Shown piece after piece: positions 9,832 through 19,397 of a stretch of DNA of 19,397 bases; the first letter of the stretch is position 1; each line of letters starts with the position of its first letter. The notes beneath the pieces are model-generated. The model was given only the letters and a program-made list of their open reading frames with translations, searched no databases and was not told the origin of the DNA. The DNA is taken from contig JAAMXP010006760.1 in the NCBI GenBank assembly GCA_019693395.1, positions 1 through 19,397 on the forward strand. The letters run 5' to 3'. The position numbers and the translations under genes were made by a program. This stretch comes from Ettlia oleoabundans (Eukaryota; Chlorophyta; Chlorophyceae; Chlamydomonadales).

Positions 9832-10620
9832 CCTGGCTGCTCTGTGCAGTCAAAAGGAGGAGCAGAAAGTAAAAAGCCAGGTGGCCTGAGCTGCAGCTGG
9901 CACGTCACTGGGCGCCGCAGGCACCAACGCCGGCGGCTGAGCCGCAAAGCTCTCAGCGCAGCTGCGCACTGTCTGATATTTTTGCCGTCAGGCTGCCGCG
10001 GATGGTCTGCTTGTTTGAAGGCGCTGTAACCAGAGCAAGAAATGGGGCAGCCTGCACTATGGCCCGCAACCCTGCGACCAGCAGTCGTTGACGATTTGTC
10101 GCTGAAGTGATCAAAAGATTGAAATAGGAACGACGATTGGTGCGAAACCCGGACGACGAAGGGAGGCTGTGTGGTGGACAGTTCTGTATATGTAGGAACT
10201 CATTGAGGGATCCTGTGACATATGACAACGAAAAGACAAACGATAGGGGACAACCGCAACCGCAACCGTCACCTGGTGCCAGTGGCGGCCCATGCCATTG
10301 GCAGCGCCACCTGATACCCACCCAAACCATGCACAGGCACTTACATGCTTGACGCACCTGCAGGGCATGAAAGCACCACCCTGCTGACTCGCTTGGTGGC
10401 ACCCATATGGAAACTAAGGAAGCATTACCCAAGGCATGCAAGCTGCGCACTTTGAGCGTCATGGCAACAGATTGCATGCGGCCAGCTGAACAATGTCAAT
10501 TACATTAGCGAAGAAGAGTCTTCACACGATGCATACACCCAAGTTGGATTATACATTCTGAAGGGTCCACAACACACGAAGAATTAGGAGTCATGACACG
10601 ATGCATACACCCAAATTGGA
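9832..10620. other. Intergenic region: copy B 5' flank and PPR-SMR 3' flank
   Basis: These 789 bases lie between the start of transporter copy B and the stop of the PPR-SMR gene, both on the minus strand. A long minus-strand open frame (9953-10477) has no recognisable domain, an odd composition and no splice context, so I do not call it a gene. It could be 5' UTR or promoter of copy B. A short CAACCG triplet repeat (10251-10268) and the first unit of a 72-bp-spaced repeat lie here. No RNA gene was seen. Confidence 0.4.
10251..10268. repeat. CAACCG x3 microrepeat
   Basis: Three perfect tandem copies of the hexamer CAACCG lie upstream of transporter copy B. It may be a promoter element or just simple sequence. 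Confidence 0.8.
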
Positions 10621-10646
10621 TCATACATCTGAAGGGTCCACAAGAC
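10525..10646. repeat. Imperfect 72-bp-period direct repeat over the PPR-SMR stop codon
   Basis: Unit 1 (10525-10575) and unit 2 (10597-10646) share about 50 bases starting CACGATGCATACACCCAA, with three substitutions and a one-base indel. Unit 2 contains the last codons and TGA stop (10621-10623) of the PPR-SMR gene; unit 1 lies in its 3' UTR. A local segmental duplication of the gene end is the simplest explanation. Confidence 0.85.
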
Positions 10647-13600
10647 ACTGCTGCATGTGATTCACAGAGAACGTCTTGCCCTCTGCCAGCATGGCCTGAA
10701 ACAGGCGGCGCAGGTGTCGCGCTTCCAGCATCAGCACCCCATCATTGGAACGTAATAACGATACAGGCACCAAGTGCTGCAGCATCTTAAGCACCAGCTC
10801 ACGCAGCACACACCTATGCCGCTGCTCGCTGCAGGCGGAGACAGGCAGACTCGCAACAGGGCACACTCAAGTACAGAACTAGATCAGCCACGGGTAATGC
10901 AGATGCCATTTGTGCGAGCACAAGCAAGCAAACGTTGGCACTTGAAGGGCAACCATGGATGCCACTTTAAACGGGTCACCACCACAGCATCAGGCAGCCT
11001 ACCTGCGGTTGCCACGCCCAGTGATAATGTCAAAGCGCTTGACTTGGCCGCCAATGCATCTCTCATCCTCTCTGTACCGCTGAAGCAGGCAATCCAAGGT
11101 AGACAGCACAGCCAGCTGGGCGGTCCATGCGCTGTAGCCGTGAAGGTCGAGCGTCAACCGGCCCTGAGGCTGGTGCAGAAACGTGTGTGGCTCCAGCACG
11201 CCGCCAGCCCCTGCTGCTTCGCCCCACCGTGCTTGAACAAGGTCCAGCATGTGCTGCTTCCCGTTGTGGTCTGCTGCCCAGCGATACAGCATGGAGTCGA
11301 TGAGGATGGCATAGCTGACTTTGTCTGGGAGCCAGCCAGCTGACGCAGGGGAGGGGGCAGGGCAGGGAGTCAGCGAGTGGTGCCCAGCATGCCGACACAG
11401 GTACAATGCATGGGAACAGGTTTCCAATCAAACCCGGTTGTTGAAGCACGCACAATTTGTGCAGTCTTGAAACGCACAGCAAGCTCGCCACGAAACAGCC
11501 AGACATTGCAACAATGTTCTTGCCCCAGCCACAGCGTGCGTGCGTGTCCCCCGCTCCTCGTCTCCGTGCGCTGGGACACACCTGCCACCATGTGGAGGAA
11601 GTATGACTCACAATCCTCATATCGACCTACAGCAGCACAGCAGCAGCCGACCGCAAGATGGTGGGGGCTGGCCACGCTTGTGCTGCACCACTACCAGCCA
11701 GTGCTCCACATTGGCAACCTATGCAATCCACCACGTAACAACCTCCGATATGTGTTGGGCTACGGTACAGCAGGCCTTGCAACCCTGCTTTACCAGATTC
11801 TTGAAACCCTACGCAACTCCTGCACCACACCTGCAGCTGCCCACCCCTACCCTTGGCAGTCAGCTGCGACATGAGCTCCGTGTACGTCTTGCCGTTGGGG
11901 CGGCACCCCGCAGCCTCCATCTCCCGCAGAACTGCCTCAGCCGACTCAACATCCCCCGTGGCACCGTAGCTAGAAAGCAGGCTGGTGTAGGCAATAACAT
12001 TGGGACGGATTCCCGCCTCACGCATGCGCTTCAGTAGCGCCGCTGCCACACTAGGCTTCCCGCCAACCGCCGCAGCTTCGATGATGCTGCCAAACACCTA
12101 TGGCAGCAGCAGGTCCATGGCAGTAAGTCCACGGGTGAGACTGTGATGGCGATACTGTTACTGACTGTTGTCACATGCCAAGGAGACATTGGCTGGGCAA
12201 AAGTTTGCACAAACCTCCCAACAAGTGGCCAGGGCATGGCCGCAGGTACTGTGGGCGTAACAGCATGAGTTCTCGTGCTCATGATAAGTGAAGGGATGAC
12301 CAGGGTTGCAGCCCCAGCTTGTACAACCTTTGCTGCAGCCTGCGATGTTTCTCACCTGCTCATTGGGCTCCACACCATCCAGTCTCATCAGCTCAAGCAC
12401 TTCTACTGCCCGCCGCCAGTCGCCGCTGCGAGCAAACGCCTTGGCAAGGGCTCCATACACCTGCCAGTTGGGCAACAGGCCTCACTGTCATGGCGCTCAA
12501 CCCAGCCCAGCGAGGAGGGCCCAGCTGCGGAGAGAACCCATGGTTTGCCACGGACAGAGGAGCAGGGTGCAATGGGCAGCTAACAACAATGGTTACAGGT
12601 TCCGCCTGTCACCTGCACTGATGGCTTCAAATTGCGCTTACGCATGGCCGCCAGGGTCTCCACTGCCCGAAAAGGCTGCCTGGAGTCAGCATAGGCGTTG
12701 AGCAGGGCACTCCAAGTTGGCATGGAGGGCTCCAACCCTAACCTCACCAGCTCATCAAACAAGCGCTGCGCGCGGTCTGCATGCAGCCAGGCAGGCAGCC
12801 AGGCAGGGTGATGACTTGTGAAGCTGAGGCTGCACTGCTGCCTACCTGCCTGCTTACGAGCGCACCCGCGCATGCAAGCAGGCAGGTAGGCACTCTGTTA
12901 GTTACTACCAAGGCAGCATTTAACACCAGTTGTGCGCCGCTGACTGTCCCACCCACCTGCTCGTTGGTGCTGTCCCAAGCAGAAGATGAGGGCTCGGTAG
13001 ACGTGCTCAGACGGGGCAACGCCCTGCTTCGACATCTCACCCAACACCAACTCCGCATCCTTCCACCGACTGCGTGCGCAGTACGCCTGCGGAATGCACG
13101 GGCAGGCAGACAGGCTGGCAGCGCCTGCTGAGCAGTATAAAAAACAATTGGCAGGCGCCCTGGTCGCGACGGCGAGATACACTGGCCGGGCCAATACTTG
13201 TTCATTCTCATCATTCCCATGTCAACTGGCGCTGCTCGACCGCGGTTTTGCCTCACACCCCGCCTCAGCCTCCTGCACTACCTTTGCACCTCACCCTGAC
13301 CAGCTGGACGTAGTAGTGGGGTGCAATGCTGCCTGCGACCTCTTGCACTAGCCGCATGACGTGCCGCACTCCCGATATGCTGCCACGATGCGCCTGTTGG
13401 CTAGCCCAAGCCAGGAAAAAGCGGTAGTGGGGTTTTAGCCCCGCATCCAACAGCTGCCGCACTACTGCATCGAGCTGGTGGTGATCTAACCGCTCCAGCA
13501 GCAGCAGTGCTGTTTCCACGGTTGGCCGAGGCCAGCTTTTGCCGGCCCCAATGCCCGGTTCCTGTCCCCCCTTGCACAGCAGATTCACTATACATGGCAG

Positions 13601-14342
13601 CAGGCTATCTGGCACTGCTCTCAAGGCCGCGTTGAACAGCTGGATGCTGCGGTGCTGGCGCAGCAGCCCCAGCACTGGGAATGGGTCTTGCAGTGAGCTA
13701 CCTGTGCAAACAGAACAAAGAAAGGCACCCCATTTGGCGCCTGCAGATGGTGTAAGGGTTTGAGGGCAGGCTCGCACAGTTGTCCATTTGCAGCTTAGGC
13801 GGTCTTACACCGTCAAGCCGTGGTAGTGGATACACGTGGCGAGTGTACGCGTGCTGGCTGTAATGCCCCGAAACAACGTGGCAGGTTGGGACCCACATGG
13901 CGCCTCCACACGCACCTTGTACAGCATCGACCACAAGTTTCAGGTCCCCAGCTGCAAGTGTTGCTGCCCAGGGTTGTTGTTTGGACGTGGCTGGCTCTAG
14001 GGGTGGCGCTTCAGCGATGCTGCCGTCAAATGTTGTACACCTCTGCCACCGCCGCTGCGGCGCGTGAGGGTTGGTAGGGCAGGAGTCAAGTTGGGAACAG
14101 CAGGAGTACGCCCTCCATTGACAAAACTGGCCAGTTCCTACCTGGCATATCTGACTGCACAAGGATGCCGGACGTAAGCCCCTTCCTGAGACAGAGTCTG
14201 CGGCTCCCACCACCGCCAGGGCCGCCACCTCAGGTGGCAGCGGCGCCTTCCACCGTAGTGACAGGGCCGCCAGCTCATGGCAGAGACCTATGCTCTGGCA
14301 GATGGCGAACGGCAGCGGGGAGCCAATCCTGCGGCTCAACAT
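10621..14342 (-). CDS. PPR protein with C-terminal SMR domain (PPR-SMR)
   Basis: This is a P-type pentatricopeptide-repeat protein of about 645 residues ending in a small MutS-related (SMR) domain. PPR-SMR proteins bind RNA in plastids or mitochondria and act in transcript processing, translation or signalling (family knowledge). Exons, minus strand: 14142-14342, 13916-14054, 13295-13701, 12957-13086, 12613-12776, 12356-12460, 11851-12097, 11003-11339, 10621-10828; all phases agree. About six PPR motifs span residues 250-470, for example AYCARSRWKDAELVLGEM and AFARSGDWRRAVEVLELMRL; exon 12356-12460 is exactly 35 codons, one PPR unit. The SMR domain (about 525-645) shows LDLHGYS and IITGRGNRS. 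The Arg/Ala/Leu-rich, acid-poor N-terminus (MLSRRIGS...) suggests an organelle transit peptide. The two most 5' exons and the start at 14342 are less certain. It is divergent from RPB7. Confidence 0.82.
12839..12892. repeat. 17-bp perfect inverted repeat (intronic hairpin)
   Basis: The arms at 12839-12855 and 12876-12892 are exact reverse complements (TGCCTACCTGCCTGCTT) around a 20-base, GC-rich loop. The hairpin lies in the intron between two PPR exons (12777-12956), next to GGCAGCCAGGCAGG simple sequence from which it may have arisen. Confidence 0.9.
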
Positions 14343-14923
14343 GGGAGGAGTGAATGCATGGGCGTCGTCATAGAGCGTGTGACAGTTGTGAGAGTTCGAT
14401 ACGTGTTTAGATAGTCGTGGCCAGGCAGGGAATGCCAGGCAGGGAATGAGCCAGTTGGAGGGTGCCTGAGGTGTCAGATGCCAACCTGGCCCCAACTCAG
14501 CAAGGCACACAAGATCACAGGCGCCGTGATGACGTCGCAAGAACACTCAGCTTGCTTGTGGCGTCGATCTCGCTTGTGCCAGGTGCTTCCACAACCCTGT
14601 GAAACGCAAGTTTCGCCAGGGCCTGTCTGTCGTTTCGTGGAGCTTAAAGGTGTGCAACAGCGTTGAGAAACGCATCAGTTGCGTGGCGCGGCAGATATCA
14701 CCTGGGCCCGTGATGCCTGTTGTGTGCGGAGGGTTGCGTCTCCGTATGCCCCAGGGAACCATATCTAGGAGACCTGCAACGCGGCCAGCCCCGTCGTGCA
14801 TTGCAGTCCTGGCTGCCAGTGGCGAGCCCCTGCACAGGGCACACTGCTGCCGTGTGCGGGTGGATGGTCTGACTCACTCGTAGGAGTGGGTGGAGAGCTG
14901 GGCAGCACAGCCGGCCAGCCGCT
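14343..14923. promoter_or_regulatory. Divergent promoter region between PPR-SMR and RPB7
   Basis: These 581 bases separate the start codons of two genes transcribed away from each other, so both promoters and 5' UTRs should lie here. I found no convincing TATA box. The only obvious structure is a 14-bp perfect tandem repeat (14420-14447). Short open frames in the region show no family resemblance. The PPR gene could have an additional 5' exon here. Confidence 0.45.
14420..14447. repeat. Perfect 14-bp tandem duplication
   Basis: Two abutting copies of GCCAGGCAGGGAAT (14420-14433, 14434-14447) lie in the divergent promoter region. They could be duplicated binding sites or neutral slippage. Confidence 0.9.
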
Positions 14924-16130
14924 ATGTTTTACGTGATGGATCTGAGAAAGGAGCTGGAGGTGCACCCTCAGTTCTTTGGCCCCAAGCTGAGGACCGAGAT
15001 TGAGCGACGTTTACGGCAGGAGGTGCGCTGCGCAGGAGCTCCCGACTTTCAGGGCTGCACCCCCCCCGCTTACCGTCACAACAGCGCGCCATACAGCTGT
15101 TACCGATGTTCTCATGCATTGCATCACATGCCATACAACAGGACTGCTGATTGCTCTCCCCCTGCCGTGCAGGTGGAGGGCACCTGCAATGGCAAGTACG
15201 GCTTCATCCTTGCGGTGATTATGCTGGTGGACACTGGGCGAGGCCTGATCCGCGAGGGCACGGGTAGCGCAGTGTTCAACCTCAAGTACCGCTGCATCTG
15301 CATGAAGCCGTTCAAAGGAGAGGTCATGGATGTGGTGGTGACATCCGTGAACAAGGTGCAGCCCGCTTGCCGTCCACTGTCAGGCAGGGGAGAGAGCAAG
15401 AGTTGCGACAGCAGCACATGCTGAACGGGAGTTGGCCCCATCTCGTACAGATGGCAGCTGTGGGAGGCTGGCTGGAGTGCAAGCTGCGTGCCTGCTTCCT
15501 CCTAAATGCCACGTACATAGGAAACACATCACACAGGCACCTCGCCCCATGCACAAGAGGTATCATGCATGAACATGGCGACCATGTGTGCTTGACAAGC
15601 CAGGAAGGCACGGCCCTGCTCCCTGGCTATCTGCCTTGCTCACCCACCTGTTTGTGCAATGCCTGCCTCCTCGCTTGCCATGCCACGGTTTGGTATGCAG
15701 ATGGGATTCTTTGCAGAAGCGGGGCCGCTGCAAGTGTTTGTGTCTAACCATCTAATACCCGAGGGCTTTGAGTTCGACACGACACATGAGCCCTGCTACC
15801 AGACCACAGACAACGAACAGAAGATTGTGCCAGGCACTGAAGTGCGACTACGCATCGTGGGCACCCGTGTGGATGCCAGCGATATTGTGAGTGGCATGGG
15901 GGTTCTGCCTGGATGCCACACCAGACTGAGCTGCTGTCAATCCACAGCTGTATGGAAGACAGCCGTGGGGCAGGATGCTTGAGCCTGCAGTGCTGTTCGA
16001 AAGCTTTCAAACCCTGTTCTGTTCCAATCTCATACATAATGCTCCCATGGTCGTCCTGTCAATTTGGCTGCAGTTTGCAGTGGGATCGATAAAGGAGGAT
16101 TATCTAGGCGTGATAGGGGCCCCAGTGTAG
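14924..16130 (+). CDS. RPB7: DNA-directed RNA polymerase II subunit RPB7
   Basis: RPB7 pairs with RPB4 to form the Pol II stalk, which helps initiation and binds the emerging RNA (family knowledge). Four exons, all joined in phase 0: 14924-15022, 15173-15355, 15701-15886 and 16074-16130, with GT donors and AG acceptors throughout. The product is 174 residues, the normal length for the subunit. The N-terminal RNP-like half contains LHPQFFG-type sequence (EVHPQFFGPKL), then VEGTCNGKYGF and GLIREGTGSAVFNLKY. The OB/S1-like half contains VNKMGFFAEAGPLQVFVS, HLIPEGFEF, VRLRIVGTRVD and the conserved ending IKEDYLGVI. Similarity to plant NRPB7 is strong and favours Pol II over the Pol I/III paralogues, though I cannot exclude use in other plant-type polymerases. 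The gene is complete, with no sign of damage. Confidence 0.95.
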
Positions 16131-16963
16131 ATGCCCCTACTTCAACACGAGAACTGTTATGGAGCCCTGCCACCACTGCGTGCCTTGCTCCCATTTGTTG
16201 GCAACTATGAACTGCTGGCATGTTGCACCACGTTCTAAGCAATGGCATGATCGACTGACTCTGCATGATCAGCTTTACTAGTGTGCAGTTGACTCTTCGT
16301 AGTCTGTGTTTGGCATCTAGTGCATGGCGGAGCTGTGTAGCAGTCTGCCATGCACAGGACCGCCAGTACGAGGGCGTGTTACCTTAATTTGCAGCACATT
16401 CCTGTTTCGCAATGATATCACTGGACAATAACAACTATGGTCGCTTGTTGAAAGAAGTTGCACTGCGCTGGTGGAGAATGCCAGTGGTGGGTGGGAGGGT
16501 TGACCACAGCAACCGTCAGACAGCACCACACCGCTGGAGCAACGCCACCTCATCATGGAGAAATGTGTGTGTGCGTCGGACTTGTACATTCTGCTGCACG
16601 TATGACCGTAGATCAACTTTGAAGCTTACATCAATCACGAAGTTGAGGCAGTCCCCTGTTTGGCAAGCAGCTTCGAACCGAAGTTCAACCAGTCCCGTAC
16701 GAGCCTCTGTCCGGGCATTTGCAATCCGTAGAGCGGTTATCTGGGTTTTCACGCGATCCAAGGCGCGAAGGTGAGGCGGCGCGCGGGGTGCATGTCTGTT
16801 GACAGTGTTCAGTTATGCGAGTGTAGCGGCCCTTCCCCTTATGGAGCGTTGCATGGGAGTAACAACGTCTCGGGCGCTGAGACTGCGCCTGAGACGAAGG
16901 GAACAAGGCACCTCAGGGTAGCACCCACTGTGCCGCTCTGGCTGGCCTACACCCGCCGCTACC
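16131..16963. other. Intergenic region between RPB7 and the chitosanase gene
   Basis: These 833 bases must hold the RPB7 3' end and the chitosanase promoter. The part around 16400-16760 is lower in GC than its surroundings. A minus-strand open frame ending at 16516 and open up to a stop at about 16813 has protein-like composition (for example LNFVIDVSFKVDLRSYV), but it has no ATG and no family I recognise. I leave it uncalled. No RNA gene was seen. Confidence 0.4.
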
Positions 16964-19397
16964 ATGGTTTCGCTTGGTGCAGGCATTATGACCGGCGCAG
17001 TGGCTGCACTGGCAGTGCTCCTGCTCTACCTGGCAGCTACAGAGGCTTCACAGGTGTGGGATAATTCTCCGGCATGGTGTCTTCCCCGGGCAAACAGCAG
17101 CGAGCCGCCCTGTCCCCAGCCCGACCAGTGTTGCGCGATCTGGGTAAGCAGTGGTTAACCCTTTCAGCAGAGCAGGCGGATCAACAGTGGTGGTGGCATA
17201 TACCAACAACAGCAGCACTTGCAAGGCGAACAGCACAGACATACTTTGGTGGTAGTGTGATACAGTGTGCTGCTGCTGGCTCCATCTGCAGGGCATATGC
17301 GGCACAGGGATCCACTACTGCAAGGAAGGACATTGTGCTAGGGGCGCCTGCCTGGGCACTCCGACCACCCTCCCGCCTGGTGTCAACAACATGCAGGCAT
17401 CTACAGTCGTCACTAGTGAGCTGGTTTTGCTGCTGCACGCTGTTTGCTTGGCTGTAGTACCCTGTCCGGAGAGCATCACAACCACCTCTCGCACACCACC
17501 ACCACGATCTACTTGGCCTGTCTGCCTGCCTGCGCCAGTTCATTTCAGCTGCTTGCCACTGCCCGCCTCTCTACACTCTTTCTTGCCAACGCCGCAGGCT
17601 CCTGCGGCGCTGTGCTGGATGATGTGGACCTGTGGGGCGCTGATGTGAGCACCTTTGTGCCTGGCCAGGGCCCGGAGGACTGCTGTGCAGCCTGCAACAT
17701 GGTTGTCGCCTGCGAAGCTTTCACTTATGACCCTGAATACGCTAGGTGCTACCTCAAGTCAGCCAGCGGCTGGGACAGGCGGACCGCACGTGGCATGAAG
17801 TCGGTGGTTGTCCACCAGCAGACCTCGGCTGCCTTGCCCTCTCCGGCGCCTCAGGCCCCACCTTCACCACCGCCACCCTCACCGTCACCGCCACCACCGC
17901 CACCCCCATCGTCATTGCCACAGGCACCTCCTGCTGCCCAAAGTACGAATATTTGTTGCGCGATAGGGCTTGAGAAAGCATGGCGCTGCAGCCGGGAATG
18001 TATTGTTTTGCCACAGGCCAGGGTTGACATTCTTTCGTCGCACTGCTGCATCAACTTCAAGTTGACGTCACAGGCTGACGAGCCCCTCCCCGAACATGGA
18101 TGCTGCAGGCTCATGTGGCACGGTGATTCAAGATGTTGATTTGTTTGGCGGCGACATTGTGGGACAGCCCGTTGTCAAAACCTCCAACCTAGAAGGGTGC
18201 TGCTCCTCCTGCAAGGACAACCCCTCCTGTGCCTCCTTCACCTTCCTGCCTGACCACAAGCTGTGCTACCTCAAGTATAGCAGCGGCTGGAAGAGGCAGC
18301 AGAAACCTGGCAGCGGCATGCTGTCTGTGGTTTTCAACAGAACCGTCACCCCACCGTCCAGTGTTGCTGCTGTGCCCAAGCCGTCGCCATCTCCCCGGCC
18401 TCAGCCCGCGCGAGGGTCAAACACCTACAGCTTTGTGACCATGACTGAGGATCAGAAGCGACGCATGTATCAGCTGACGAGTATCTTCGAAAACGCAAAT
18501 GTGAGTGAGAGGGAGGGAGAAGCGAAGCACTGGAGTGTAACCTGGCGGCGGAGGGTTGCTAATGTAGCTGTAGCTGGTCGAATTCTACAGTTCCTCTGCC
18601 GACTATTACGGCATTTGCTCGACTGTTAGCTGCTCAAATGGCTAAATGATCCCCCTTTTAATGCTGCAGACAAAACTGCAGTATGGCTTTGCTTCAAGAC
18701 TTGGGGACAACCGAGGTGGGTGGCGGCGGTTGCAGGAAGAGCTCTGCTTTGGGCCATGCTTGGAACACCAGGCACACTGTTGAAACAGGTTGATGCTCAC
18801 TGCATTAGGTCATATTTTCGTCCTGCTGCTCACTTGCTGCCCCCACAGGTGTCACATTTGGCTTCTGCGGCTTTACCACCGGCACGGATGACGGCTTGAT
18901 GGTAGGGGCACGGGACCTGTCGGGGCACCGCTGTTCTCACAACCTGTCCAGCTCAGATCATAGAGTTTGCTGTGCTCTTTCGCATACCGTCACCCCTGAA
19001 TCCTGCTGGTGGTTCAGATTGTGGAGGAATACACCAAACTGAAGCCCAACAACCCGCTGGCTCGCTATCTGCCCGCGCTTCGGAAGGTTCGGGGCAAGGG
19101 CGACACGTTCACCGGCTTGAGCGGGTTTGACCAGGAGGTCCGCAAGCTGGCAAGCGACCCAGGTGCGCTGACGCGCAATCCGTAGCAGGATCCTCTGGCA
19201 GCCACTACTGCTGGTCTGAAGGATCGCCCAGGGCTCCCCATCTATGCCCACCACATGCAATCCCCGAGCCTGCAGAGTTCATCAAGGCTCAATGGACTAC
19301 ATGCGACAAGGAGTACCACGAGCCAGCCATGAGGTGGTGCCGGCAGGTTCAGTGCCGCCACGCCCTCACCAAGGCCCAGCTGCATGATGCCCTGGTC
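16964..19397 (+). CDS. Secreted chitosanase: CBM18, two PAN domains and GH46 catalytic domain (3' partial)
   Basis: The inferred enzyme hydrolyses chitosan (partly N-deacetylated chitin) at the cell surface or in the wall. Exons: 16964-17143, 17292-17379, 17598-17942, 18109-18500, 18670-18715, 18849-18901, 19018-19162, 19276 to the window end; phases agree throughout. Domain order by residue: hydrophobic signal peptide 1-29; hevein-like CBM18 about 49-80 (CCAIWGICGTGIHYCKEGHC); PAN domain 1 about 90-160 (ending RCYLKSASGW); Pro/Ser linker with runs of P; PAN domain 2 about 205-275 (CYLKYSSGW); Pro/Ser/Arg linker; GH46 from about 315. In GH46, SIFENAN supplies the likely acid Glu (about 332), and LGDNRG the likely base Asp (about 348) plus the following Arg, by analogy with Glu22/Asp40 of Streptomyces N174. 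GFCGFTTGTDDG follows. The catalytic domain is cut by the window edge. Roles in daughter-cell release or wall remodelling are inference. Confidence 0.87.
17841..17935 (+). other. Proline-rich extensin-like linker within the chitosanase
   Basis: Between the PAN domains the frame reads a block of SPPPP and PPPPPPP-type sequence with Ser and Ala. Such SPn tracts are typical of hydroxyproline-rich, O-glycosylated wall proteins of plants and green algae (established knowledge), supporting secretion and wall location. The DNA is correspondingly CCACCG-repetitive and may vary in length between strains. Confidence 0.8.

Noticed and set aside
9953..10477. 174-codon minus-strand open frame upstream of copy B
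   Set aside because: It shows no recognised domain, has a Cys/Trp-rich unusual composition and no splice context; more likely promoter or UTR sequence.
13698..14546. Open frame of 282 codons taken as one exon of the PPR gene
   Set aside because: It includes clear splice sites (GTAGGA after 14142, GTGCGT after 13916) that join in phase to the next exon; reading through leads to a stop at the acceptor of exon 3.
17444..18139. Single 231-codon exon through the first PAN domain
   Set aside because: The frame begins in intron sequence and runs past the GTACGA donor after 17942; CBM18 and second-PAN exons join only in the spliced model.
1..19397. CRISPR array, prophage, integron or bacterial operon
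   Set aside because: No regularly spaced repeats, no Shine-Dalgarno-led gene strings, and all recognised genes are intron-split and eukaryotic.

Overview
The window looks like nuclear DNA of a green alga, most likely a trebouxiophyte of the Chlorella/Micractinium kind (inference). Genes are split into many short exons by introns of roughly 30-400 bp. The conserved proteins are eukaryotic and plant-like (UBC13-type E2, NRPB7-type RPB7, PPR-SMR). A secreted multidomain chitosanase fits an alga with a glucosamine-rich cell wall. I see no bacterial operon, phage, IS element or CRISPR signal. All exon coordinates were worked out by hand from splice signals, reading phase and family similarity.

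Layout: (1) 133-268 (+), last exon of a UBC13-like ubiquitin-conjugating enzyme. (2) 485-4755 (-), copy A of a cationic amino acid transporter (CAT/APC family). It is degenerate: three internal exons are missing and two reading-frame breaks are present. (3) 5214-9831 (-), copy B, the apparently intact tandem paralogue with 15 exons and about 710 residues. (4) 10621-14342 (-), a nine-exon PPR protein with a C-terminal SMR domain, probably organelle-targeted. (5) 14924-16130 (+), a complete four-exon RNA polymerase II subunit RPB7, divergent from the PPR-SMR gene. (6) 16964 to the window end (+), signal peptide, CBM18 chitin-binding domain, PAN domain, proline-rich linker, second PAN domain, second linker, then a GH46 chitosanase catalytic domain; incomplete at its 3' end.

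The most notable points are the chitin-binding/double-PAN/GH46 architecture, and the transporter pair. In the pair, three patches of about 95-98% nucleotide identity sit inside otherwise strongly diverged copies, which suggests gene conversion. Four introns appear to use GC-AG splice sites. The conserved TGA that seems to end both copies probably lies inside a 5' splice site leading to a further C-terminal exon.

The genes do not form one pathway. Proteasome-independent ubiquitin signalling, amino-acid uptake, organelle RNA metabolism, transcription and wall hydrolysis are simply neighbours, as is usual in nuclear genomes.
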